Below are positions 1 through 6,902 of a stretch of 27,294 nt of DNA, in pieces. Within the stretch, counting starts at the first letter, position 1, and the number at the start of each line of letters is the position of its first letter. The notes under the pieces are model-generated. The model was not told the DNA's origin. It worked only from the letters and a program-made list of their open reading frames with translations, and did not search any database. The stretch comes from CAUPWF01 sp036656795 (GTDB lineage: Bacteria; Bacillota; Clostridia; Lachnospirales; Lachnospiraceae): assembly GCA_036656795.1 (NCBI GenBank), contig JAVXHR010000024.1, forward strand, positions 1 through 27,294, in the 5' to 3' direction. Made by a program: the position numbers and the translations under genes.

Positions 1-1
1 T

Positions 2-367
2 GAAACACGTATTGCACGCTTTTCATTACTTTTCTTTGCAAGTATTGCCTGCATTTGCTTTATAGCACTTCGTTTTATTGCATTCTTTAACCACAAAAGT
101 AAAAAGAAAATCATTTCAGCCTCAGAAACTGTTGCCAATTCAATGACTAAACTCTGTAATGTGGAAAATATAATAATCGCTCAGACATTAATAAATGTCT
201 TAAAAGAGAATGACATTAACGCCTACTCTCAAGAATCCTCTCCTTCGGTAGTTGCGTATAATACATCTGGGTTTGGATTGTATGGTATAGATATCTATAC
301 CACTACTGCAAATGCTAGAAAAGCCAGTGAAATAGTTGAAAAATATAGCAAAATCAATTTGAAATAG
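2..367 (+). CDS. Membrane-anchored DUF2007-like protein, 5' end missing
   Basis: The reading frame is open from the first bases of the window and ends at TAG 365-367, so the N-terminus lies upstream. The first visible residues form a hydrophobic segment (about 18 residues, rich in F, I, A and C) followed by a basic stretch with NHKSKKK, which fits a membrane anchor with a cytosolic C-terminal part. The last ~75 residues read like a DUF2007 (putative signal-transducing protein) domain: a short start with 'NVENIIIAQTLINVLKENDINAY', then a glycine-rich strand and 'ARKASEIVEKY', the usual pattern of small regulatory domains of this family. An internal ATG at 143 would give only the soluble 74 residues, but I see no good ribosome site there, so the longer partial frame is preferred. 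The function of the family is not established. Confidence 0.55.
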   Translation, partial: ETRIARFSLLFFASIACICFIALRFIAFFNHKSKKKIISASETVANSMTKLCNVENIIIAQTLINVLKENDINAYSQESSPSVVAYNTSGFGLYGIDIYTTTANARKASEIVEKYSKINLK

Positions 368-488
368 AACCAAGAATATTAAATACACTGTCAAAAATAG
401 CAATATTCTATTCTCGTGGTCAATGCGGTTGAAATGACTTCTTTTGAAGATGCGATTACACCTTTGATGGATGGCATCTATACTAATA

Positions 489-724
489 TTATGCTACTTG
501 GAGAGCTTCGTTCTCTATTTGTTGAGGGGATTTGTATCCAAGTGCGCTGTGAATTCTTTTTTAAGTACCGCATGGAAAGATTCAATACAGACATTATCAT
601 AATGATTTCCTTTTCTGCTGAAAGAATGTTTGAATTTATGCTCCTTCATATAATCCTCAAATAATTGGCTTGTATACTGGCTTCCCAAATCAGAACACAA
701 AATATGTCTGCATGTATTGCTCAT
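489..724 (-). pseudogene. IS3-family transposase (OrfB) remnant with internal deletion
   Basis: The minus strand encodes the end of the rve integrase core of an IS3/IS150-type OrfB. It shows CSDLGSQYTS (normally HSDxGSQY), then SRKGNHYDNVCIESFHAVLKKE with the DDE glutamate in 'ESF'. Straight after LKKE the frame changes near 549-553, and the new frame reads IHSALGYKSPQQIENEALQVA and stops at TAA 491-489, which is the canonical C-terminal end of these transposases. The ~25-30 residues usually found between ESFHxxLKKE and RIHSALGY are therefore missing, apparently by a deletion at a short AATTCA-type repeat. The N-terminal two thirds of OrfB and all of OrfA are absent. The motif matches are clear, so identity is confident; the element cannot be active. 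Confidence 0.85.
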
Positions 725-964
725 TTTATTCGATCACCATTTTTATCAAAGTTTTTTCTTAATGCTCTTTCCGTTGGGAAAATTGAACCTATTAAACAAA
801 TCATTTGAACAGTTATAATAATTAATCCAAGATTACCAATGGTATCTTTATCTTTTCCAATTACTAATTTCTTTAGGTGCAGATTTAATAAAATATTTTC
901 CAAACCCTATCATAGTTAAGGGCGTCAATAACAACATTATAACCATAAAAATCAAAAATCCCAT
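721..964 (-). pseudogene. SdpI-family membrane protein, internally deleted and frameshifted
   Basis: An ATG at 964 is preceded by GTGAGG at suitable spacing and opens a frame reading MGFLIFMVIMLLLTPLTM and then GFGKYFIKSAPKEI, which resembles the first membrane helix and KKAPKKIN segment of SdpI-family proteins. That frame stops after about 38 codons. An overlapping frame then continues to TGA 723-721 with 'DKDT', a hydrophobic helix (GLIIITVQMICLIGS), and IFPTERALRKNFDKNGDRIK, which resembles the family's C-terminal helix and tail. The middle of the protein (the FGYRT region and a helix) is missing, so this is a collapsed gene rather than a single sequencing frameshift. SdpI is the immunity protein against the SdpC killing factor in Bacillus; many clostridial relatives have no known role. 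The 3' end abuts the transposase remnant. Confidence 0.6.
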
Positions 965-967
965 ACC

Positions 968-1231
968 TTGACCTCACTTTCAATTATATACATAATCATC
1001 AAGATCATACATATCAAGTGCTTAATACATCATACATGGTTCCCATTCAGCTTTTCTGATTTACTCCCTTCTATAATACAATTAATTCTCATCTTTTTCT
1101 ATCTCTTTTAGCATAAAATATAGACCAAAAAATACGTATCAGTCTGCGTTTTTGTATTGGGTGCAATGTACTGCGAAACGCCCTCTAGTTACATAATGAA
1201 AAAGAAGATAATTCATAAATTTCGCGTGGCA
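968..1231. other. Intergenic region with no gene recognised
   Basis: AT-rich spacer between the SdpI remnant and the terminator of the surface-protein gene. The minus strand near 965-990 carries the SdpI ribosome site and a TATAAT-like hexamer. No convincing coding frame, repeat or RNA gene is visible in the rest. Confidence 0.4.
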
Positions 1232-1272
1232 ACAAAAACCGCCCGACTTGATTTTTCTCAAGCCGAGCGGAA
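1232..1272 (-). terminator. Rho-independent terminator of the surface-protein gene
   Basis: On the minus strand a 12-bp stem (arms 1259-1270 and 1239-1250, with two G-U pairs) closes an 8-nt loop and is followed by a T run (1234-1238). It lies about 25 bases after the stop of the 1193-residue surface-protein gene. Confidence 0.85.
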
Positions 1273-1294
1273 AAAATTTGTTTTCAGTTGTAAT

Positions 1295-4200
1295 CTATCT
1301 ACCTGTTTTTCTACGTCTTGCAAACAGTACGGTAACTGTACCGCCGGAAACAAGCATCAGTACAAGTAGAAGCATCAAATTACTGTTGTCTCCTGTGGAA
1401 GGAGCACCTGGTTTATTCGTGATTCTTTCTGGATTAGAGGCTTCTTTTGGTATGGTTAAAACAAACGGAGAAAGTTCATCTACCGTAATAACTGCTTCTC
1501 CATTCTTGCAGACTGTTGTAAATGTTTCAATTGTTCCGTCTGCTTTTTTATGGTGGATAGTAATCGTTTTTCCATTGTATTTTTCACCAATTGCAAAAGT
1601 TATGGTAAGTTTTCCTTCATACGTTCCGCCAATGATTTTTGCTTCATATGCACCAATAATCTCATCTTTAGCAGTGTCTACTTTGACCATAAAATCTTTA
1701 TATCCATCTTTTGCAGTAATCAGTTCCACGTGTAGTTTTCCGTGTTCGCTAATTTTACCGCCCACTTTCACCTTATCTGTTTCACCTGTACTTGTTAATT
1801 CCTGTTGAATGAATCGTCCAATGGATTTATCCACAGCTACTTCCACTGTTTTTCCATTTAAGGTAAGTGTAATGGTACCGGTAATACTTCCAGTTGCCTT
1901 ATCTGTTGCAAGCACTTTGTTGAACTCACTGCCTGTTTTCCATGCAGCACTTACGCCAGATTTAGCGATGGCATTATCCACGGCTTTCATGATCTCTTCC
2001 GCAGTGGTCAGGTTGGTACCAATAATATTCTTTAATGCTGCTTCTACTTTTGCTTTTGCAGCCGCCATCTTATCTGCATCGCTTAAATCCGTTTTAATCT
2101 TCGTACCGTCACTGGCAGGTCCTACCTTATGGATACTGTTTTCCTTCACTCTTGCAAAGAAGTAATACTCTTTGTTTGAATTCAATCCCGTAAACGCTGG
2201 GCTATCCTTCCAATCGGAAGAATCCACAGCAGGTGGAGTACTGGTGGTGCTTATTGCATACTCAAAATTCTCACCTACAGGAGTTGTAACTGGCTTCAGT
2301 GTGATGTTCGTGTCCGTCTTGCTCTGCGGTTGGTTATCCGGTGCGGAAGCTTTAGTCGTGTAGTTTGACTTATTCGTTGTAATGGATGTGCCAGGGGAGC
2401 TGACACCACCAGCTGCATGGTTGTCATTTTCCTGCACCCTTGCAAAGAAGAAATACTCGGTATTCGGGTCAAGATTGTCAAAGGTGGTGCTAGTCTGCCA
2501 ATCACCGTCCGAAGTTGGAGGCGTGTTGGTCTTGCTCTTCGCATATTGTACTGCTTCACCTACAGGCGATGTTACTGCTGCAAGTATAATCTTCTTGTCT
2601 TCCTTCGAATCCGGTGTGCTATTTGGTGCACTTACTGCACCTCCGTTGTAAGCCACCTTTGTAATTTCAGCAGTGGTAAAGGTATAGGATGTATTTCCGC
2701 CCAAGGTATAGTTGCTATTTGTAGTGCCGTCCAATGAGACAGTTAAGGTTACTATTTTGTTTTTTCCTACCTTGTTATCTGCATAGTTACCAACCTGTTC
2801 CACTTTTACCGAAACATCATCGGAGTCTACAGCGCCCGTTAATCCCAGCTTGCCGGTTGCTACTCCTGGGCTCGTGCTGTTATCAAACTCCTTTTTCACC
2901 TTCAAAGTACCGTCATTAACGGTGACATCTTTTTCGGTGATGTTAAATGCCTGTGTATTTCCAATCGTCGGCAACTCATAGTTGCTTTTTGCTGTACCAG
3001 TCAAATTACTTGCGGTGGCCGTATAGTTACCCACATTGGTTTTGCCACCTGTTACGTCAACGGTAACAGCATCAGTGCCTACCCTGTTCCTTACTGTTGC
3101 AGTCGGGGCCTGTGGGCTGCCACTATAGGTGAAACTGGTGGTTGTATCCCATTTGATGCTGGCTTCCAGCTTATTCACAATGAGGGTTGCCTCACCGGAT
3201 TCGTAATTGCCAGTTCCGGGGGTTGCTTTAGGCGAAACCACCTTAAATCTATACTGGCCAGCGGGAGTTGTAGCGGTGGTGTTCACGGCGAGCATTGCGT
3301 TGCTACTTATAAACACTGGGGTTACACCTGCTGGGGCGGTTCCTATCCATTCAACCTCTGGCGCAAAGCCAGGGAACGTGCCACCAAAGTTAATATTTGT
3401 TATGGCGAAGGTAGGAGCTGCCGTCGCACCATAGGTCGCTGTGTTTATCTGTGCGCCTACTGTAATAGTCGGGTTGAGGCTGGTCCACTTAGTGTAGACG
3501 GTGGTTTCAGCAGAGTTTGTGTATTCAGCGCCGTCTGCGCCAATAACTGCTGTTCCAGTGCACTCAGGATTTGTATACCAGCCACCAAATACATAACCAG
3601 CCTTAGTCAGTTTGTACAGTCTAACAGCCTTGTTGAATTTTGCACCAAATTTAATACTTTCAATGTTGTGAACTTCATCTAACATCCCACTTATATTTGT
3701 AACCTTTGCTGTGTTAAAGCTGCTCAAATCAAGGCTTTTCACCCCACTTTTGTAGAACATTTCTCCCATATTTGTGACCAGGGCTGTGTTAAAGTTGGTT
3801 ACATTAAGACTTGTCAGTGCCTTGCATTCATTGAACATGAAGTTCATAGCCGTAACCTTGTTGGTGTTAAAGTGGCTTACATTAAGACTTGTCAACGCAC
3901 GACATTGGCTGAACATGTAGCTCATATCTTTGACATTTGCGGTGTTAAAGCTATCTACATTAAGACTTGTCAACGCCCAACAACCATAGAACATCTCTCC
4001 CATACTCGTGACATTAGCGGTATTAAATTGACTTATGTTAAGGCTTGTCAACGCACGGCAGTCTCTGAACATATTCTTCATCGATGTGACCTTAGTTGTG
4101 TTAAAGTTGCTTACATCAAGACTTTTCAGCGCATAGCAAGAAGTGAACATAGCGGTCATGTCCGTAGTGTTACTTGTGTCCAAATTGCTTAAGTCCATTG

Positions 4201-4876
4201 TCGTGCAGTTTTGTAAGTCGTAAAATAAGAACATCGCATCTGATGCAGTGCTAACGCCCGTTTTCACAACAACCGATGTAATGCTTGCACTACTACTGCC
4301 CCAAGGGCCTGGAGCGTAATTGGATCCAGGCAAAACACCGCTTTCTCCGATTGTCGGGCTGATTGTAAGCACGCCGTCAGTGCCAACGACCCAGTCACAT
4401 CCTCCAACGGTGCCGCTGTCAATCTTCCCTACCATAGGTGTGGGTGTCTCCCCTGTAATGGCATCGTTTAGCGCCATAGGTGCGGGTATCTCCCTTGTAA
4501 TAGCATCGTCTGGCGCCATAGGTGCGGGTATCTCCCCTGTAATGGCATCGTTCAACGCCATAGCCCCCTTATAGAGGTCTGTATGATCCTTCTTAAACAA
4601 AGTCTGTTCCTCAGCGATCAAAGCCTCAAAGGCAGCCATCGCCTCTGTAAGCTGCGCAATGAATATATCTCTATTCTCCACTGTCAGCTCAGAAGATTTC
4701 GGCAGAGCTGTAAACAGTTCCACCACCTTGTCATACTCTCCATGACATTCTATGCCACTTGTGCCGTGAGCAGTACTTCCCTCGGTCGCAAATACGGTTG
4801 ACGGCATCATGGTTCCAACCATTGCTACTGTTAGTACAAGGGATAGTATCCCTGCACTCAGTTTCTTGTGTTTCAT
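1295..4876 (-). CDS. BspA-type leucine-rich repeat cell-surface protein with C-terminal sorting signal
   Basis: A 1193-residue exported adhesin-like protein. The start at 4876 is chosen because AGGAGG lies 9 bases upstream and a signal peptide follows at once (MKHKK, hydrophobic core, VFA/TEG near residues 29-32); the frame extends 23 codons further up but without these signals. Domains in order: an N-terminal region with a 14-residue tandem repeat (about 105-148), 8 or so BspA/DUF285 leucine-rich repeats (about 225-410, unit 'MF..C.ALTSLNVS.FNT..VT'), an InlB/Listeria-Bacteroides repeat ('KAGYVFGGWYTNPECTG', about 415-465), YDG/MBG-like beta modules, two related Fn3-like modules each with 'EYFFFARV' or 'EYYFFARV', a low-complexity region, then PSTGD (1159-1163), a hydrophobic helix and ARRRKTGR. 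The last part fits a variant LPxTG sortase signal. No sortase gene is in the window. It is GC-richer than its neighbours to the eye, which suggests transfer. The binding partner is unknown. Confidence 0.9.
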   Translation of the reverse strand: MKHKKLSAGILSLVLTVAMVGTMMPSTVFATEGSTAHGTSGIECHGEYDKVVELFTALPKSSELTVENRDIFIAQLTEAMAAFEALIAEEQTLFKKDHTDLYKGAMALNDAITGEIPAPMAPDDAITREIPAPMALNDAITGETPTPMVGKIDSGTVGGCDWVVGTDGVLTISPTIGESGVLPGSNYAPGPWGSSSASITSVVVKTGVSTASDAMFLFYDLQNCTTMDLSNLDTSNTTDMTAMFTSCYALKSLDVSNFNTTKVTSMKNMFRDCRALTSLNISQFNTANVTSMGEMFYGCWALTSLNVDSFNTANVKDMSYMFSQCRALTSLNVSHFNTNKVTAMNFMFNECKALTSLNVTNFNTALVTNMGEMFYKSGVKSLDLSSFNTAKVTNISGMLDEVHNIESIKFGAKFNKAVRLYKLTKAGYVFGGWYTNPECTGTAVIGADGAEYTNSAETTVYTKWTSLNPTITVGAQINTATYGATAAPTFAITNINFGGTFPGFAPEVEWIGTAPAGVTPVFISSNAMLAVNTTATTPAGQYRFKVVSPKATPGTGNYESGEATLIVNKLEASIKWDTTTSFTYSGSPQAPTATVRNRVGTDAVTVDVTGGKTNVGNYTATASNLTGTAKSNYELPTIGNTQAFNITEKDVTVNDGTLKVKKEFDNSTSPGVATGKLGLTGAVDSDDVSVKVEQVGNYADNKVGKNKIVTLTVSLDGTTNSNYTLGGNTSYTFTTAEITKVAYNGGAVSAPNSTPDSKEDKKIILAAVTSPVGEAVQYAKSKTNTPPTSDGDWQTSTTFDNLDPNTEYFFFARVQENDNHAAGGVSSPGTSITTNKSNYTTKASAPDNQPQSKTDTNITLKPVTTPVGENFEYAISTTSTPPAVDSSDWKDSPAFTGLNSNKEYYFFARVKENSIHKVGPASDGTKIKTDLSDADKMAAAKAKVEAALKNIIGTNLTTAEEIMKAVDNAIAKSGVSAAWKTGSEFNKVLATDKATGSITGTITLTLNGKTVEVAVDKSIGRFIQQELTSTGETDKVKVGGKISEHGKLHVELITAKDGYKDFMVKVDTAKDEIIGAYEAKIIGGTYEGKLTITFAIGEKYNGKTITIHHKKADGTIETFTTVCKNGEAVITVDELSPFVLTIPKEASNPERITNKPGAPSTGDNSNLMLLLVLMLVSGGTVTVLFARRRKTGR
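3647..4204 (-). repeat. Array of BspA/DUF285 leucine-rich repeats inside the surface protein
   Basis: About eight units of roughly 23 codons repeat the pattern MF-x2-C-x-ALTSLNVS-x-FNT-x2-VT-x-M. The DNA copies are similar but not identical, so the array looks mature rather than freshly expanded. In other bacteria BspA-type repeats mediate binding to host proteins or other cells; that role is inferred here. Confidence 0.8.
4433..4564 (-). repeat. Three tandem 42-bp repeats in the surface-protein gene
   Basis: Residues 105-148 read as three copies of a 14-residue unit of the type ALNDAITGEIPAPM, and the DNA copies are nearly identical in places. Short proline-rich repeats of this kind near an exposed N-terminus can vary in copy number by slippage. 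Confidence 0.8.
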
Positions 4877-4934
4877 AATCTCTTTCCTCCTGCTATAAAT
4901 TTGGGGGTTTCTATGAACGTAAATTGCCCCTGCG

Positions 4935-5072
4935 TTAAATGGCAAGCTGTTTTACCAGCCCACCTAACATGTGTGGGGCTATTGGCTTTAAAAGATAATT
5001 GTCAGCCCCGGCGTGGGTTGCGTCCACTCTGTTCAGGTCACTATCCGACATCATGGCAACCGCAAAATTCAC
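4935..5072 (-). CDS. 45-codon ORF encoding only the C-terminal end of a receiver domain
   Basis: A GTG at 5072 follows AAAGGAAG by about 9 bases and opens a 45-codon frame ending at TAA 4937-4935. The product carries the alpha4-beta5-alpha5 signature of a response-regulator receiver domain: MMSDSDLNRVDATHAGADNY with LLKPIAPHML after it, containing the conserved lysine-proline pair (K29-P30). The phosphorylated aspartate and the first two thirds of a receiver fold are absent. It lies in the leader of the surface-protein gene, 58 bases before its ATG and downstream of a TATAAT hexamer. It may be a decayed remnant of a (hybrid) response regulator, or a translated leader peptide. The receiver resemblance is clear; whether it is expressed is unknown. 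Confidence 0.5.
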   Translation of the reverse strand: MNFAVAMMSDSDLNRVDATHAGADNYLLKPIAPHMLGGLVKQLAI

Positions 5073-5117
5073 TGTAGGTTACTTCCTTTTTGACAATACA
5101 TTTGCCATTCCTATTTT

Positions 5118-5149
5118 ATTATACACACTAAGCGTCGGAAAAGCGTCGG
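5118..5149 (-). promoter_or_regulatory. Candidate promoter with direct repeats upstream of the surface-protein gene
   Basis: On the minus strand a perfect TATAAT (5123-5118) has no good -35 hexamer. In its place lie two direct repeats CCGACGCTT (5149-5141 and 5138-5130) spaced 11 bases apart, one per helical turn, with the distal copy over the -35 position. This is the layout of a promoter that needs an activator bound to direct repeats. The regulator is not identified. Confidence 0.4.
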
Positions 5150-5319
5150 GGAATTTAAAGAACAACACTTCAAAATCCTTGTATTATGTGGGTTTGAGGT
5201 TCTTCACAAAAATATTTAAAAATATTTTTATTTTTTTTAATATTCGCTCAACTTTACCTTTGCCGATTGTTTCGCCTTGAACCTTACCAACCGAGGCACC
5301 TAACACGAAAAATTCTCCC

Positions 5320-5616
5320 TCATAGTTGCTCTATTTTATCCAAATAAGACTTAATTAAATTTTGTGAAGATACTAGTAATGTTTTGTATTCCCTATGCGC
5401 TGTTCCCAAAAATAAATTTCTTGATTCATCTTCATTTAAAGGATTCGGTGAATTTGTTATAAGAATTAATTGAGTCGAATATTTTTCTATGCATTGTTTT
5501 AACTATTTCATGTCTACCCTGTCTGATAGAAAACCTATATCAAATACGTCTTTATATCTGGTTGATCTAGTTCCAAATCGAATCATGGATTTTCGTTTTT
5601 CATTTGACCCGAGAAA
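5320..5616 (-). pseudogene. AbiEii/AbiGii-like nucleotidyltransferase toxin, C-terminal remnant
   Basis: The minus-strand frame reads SNEKRKSMIRFGTRSTRYKD then VFDIGFLSDRVDMK, a TAG at 5505-5503, and continues in the same frame (LKQCIEKYS, ..., KSYLDKIEQL) to TGA 5322-5320. The 'EK..S..RFG.RSTRYKD.FDI' pattern is typical of the C-terminal half of AbiEii-type nucleotidyltransferases, the toxin of type IV abortive-infection toxin-antitoxin pairs. The N-terminal catalytic half (GGTALxL and the metal-binding aspartates) is missing: the frame is closed by TGA at 5619-5617. No antitoxin (AbiEi) gene is visible. It is a dead fragment; the family call is good but based on a short stretch. Confidence 0.6.
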
Positions 5617-5677
5617 TCATTTTTTAATAATTAGATGCATTCGAATGAAAGCTATGGTAAAATAAAAAGAAAAGAAG

Positions 5678-6883
5678 GTGGTTATTATCGTTACTTTGCG
5701 AAAGCGATGTGAAGACTTAATACATATTATTCGAGAGCCGATTTATATTGGTGCACAACTGACCCAAAATATGCAGCTAATACAGATTTCAGCATGTTTT
5801 TTAGCTTGTGTCTGCGTTATAACAAGTTTTATAAATTTGAAAAAACAATCTTATCCTATGATGGCAACCACCTTGTTACTTGCACTTAGTTTTTCCGCCA
5901 TTGCTTTCTTAAGCCACTACGAAAAAAATCGTAGATTTATTTGCAACTTCATCGTTATCTTGTTAGAAATCATTTTGACCTATTATATTATTGTCGGTGG
6001 TAATGATGGTGTTGGTACATTATGGATTTTTATATTACCTATTGGAAGCATGGCCGTATTAGGTGTTAGTTATGGATTATTTCTAAGTGGATATTTTTTA
6101 GGACTTCTAATTCTTCTTTTTTGGACTCCATTGCGTCAATTTATCTCTCCCGTTTATAATGATTCTTTTTTAGCCCGATTACCAATACTTTTTTTCTGTT
6201 CCAGTATTCTTTCGTTTATTACCAATATTGAATTGAAAAAATTTCGAATTATAAAAGAAATTGAAGCAAAGAAATTAGAAGCATTATTACAAACAGAACG
6301 TGAAAAAGTTAGTAAAAACACCATACAAACCATTGCCGCAATCGCCAGTGCCCAAGAAGCCAAAGACGCTGATACTTACCGACATTCTCAGCGTGTTGCA
6401 CAATATAGTTGTGCTATTGCTGAAAAAATGGGATGGGATTCCGGACGTGTAGATAATCTCCGAAGTGTTGCATTATTGCATGATATTGGTAAAATAGGTG
6501 TACCTGATTCTGTCTTACAAAAGCCGGAGAAATTAACACCTGCAGAATATGATTTAATGAAGCAGCACACCCTCATTGGAAATTCTATCTTATCGAATTT
6601 GGAATTCCCTGCTCATGCTTCTGTTGGTGCATGGTATCATCACGAACGGTACGATGGCACTGGTTATCCCTGTGGCCTGAAAGGTAATGACATTCCTATT
6701 GAAGCTCGCATTATTAGCGTAGCTGATGCTGCGGACGCAATGCATGCAGCGCGAATCTATTGTGAACAGCAACCTACTACATATGTGCAGCAGGAATTAG
6801 TATGTGGTAGTGGTACACAATTTGACCCTGTGATTGTAGATGCAATGCTAGAATTAATTCAAACAAATCATATTATTTTTTAG
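5678..6883 (+). CDS. Membrane HD-GYP domain protein (probable cyclic-di-nucleotide phosphodiesterase)
   Basis: Residues 35-182 contain five or six hydrophobic helices, followed by a charged linker (184-212) that looks like a coiled coil, then an HD-GYP domain. Visible motifs are YRHSQRV, the catalytic HD at 268-269 in LLHDIGKIGVPD, H297 and HHERYDGTGYP (321-331), then ADAADAM and SGTQFDP near the end. The HD-GYP family hydrolyses cyclic di-GMP or related dinucleotides, so a membrane sensor controlling that signal is inferred. The segment after ADAADAM lacks the usual TSxRxYR and reads HAARIYCEQQ, which is atypical. The start is uncertain: GTG 5678 overlaps its own purine-rich site, and TTG 5696 is an alternative (395 residues). 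It converges with the protease gene, leaving 19 bases. Confidence 0.85.
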   Translation: MVIIVTLRKRCEDLIHIIREPIYIGAQLTQNMQLIQISACFLACVCVITSFINLKKQSYPMMATTLLLALSFSAIAFLSHYEKNRRFICNFIVILLEIILTYYIIVGGNDGVGTLWIFILPIGSMAVLGVSYGLFLSGYFLGLLILLFWTPLRQFISPVYNDSFLARLPILFFCSSILSFITNIELKKFRIIKEIEAKKLEALLQTEREKVSKNTIQTIAAIASAQEAKDADTYRHSQRVAQYSCAIAEKMGWDSGRVDNLRSVALLHDIGKIGVPDSVLQKPEKLTPAEYDLMKQHTLIGNSILSNLEFPAHASVGAWYHHERYDGTGYPCGLKGNDIPIEARIISVADAADAMHAARIYCEQQPTTYVQQELVCGSGTQFDPVIVDAMLELIQTNHIIF

Positions 6884-6902
6884 GAACTTATTTCTTTTGT
6901 GG

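Noticed and set aside
416..664. 82-codon plus-strand open frame
   Set aside because: It is the complement of the transposase remnant.
1248..1808. 186-codon open frame on the plus strand, and several shorter ones up to 4801
   Set aside because: They lie antisense to the surface-protein gene, have no ribosome sites, and reflect its codon pattern.
3647..4204. Regularly spaced repeats that could suggest a CRISPR array
   Set aside because: They are diverged coding repeats of about 69 bp in frame inside a leucine-rich repeat domain.
4877..5100. Leader of the surface-protein gene considered as a c-di-GMP or cobalamin riboswitch because of GACGCAA and GC-rich pairs
   Set aside because: The conserved core positions of those riboswitches are absent, and the sequence is better explained as a receiver-domain coding fragment.
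5184..5330. Minus-strand open stretch reading GEFFVLGASVGKVQGETIGK
   Set aside because: Open for about 48 codons after the AbiEii remnant but without start, ribosome site or a family I recognise; possibly more debris.
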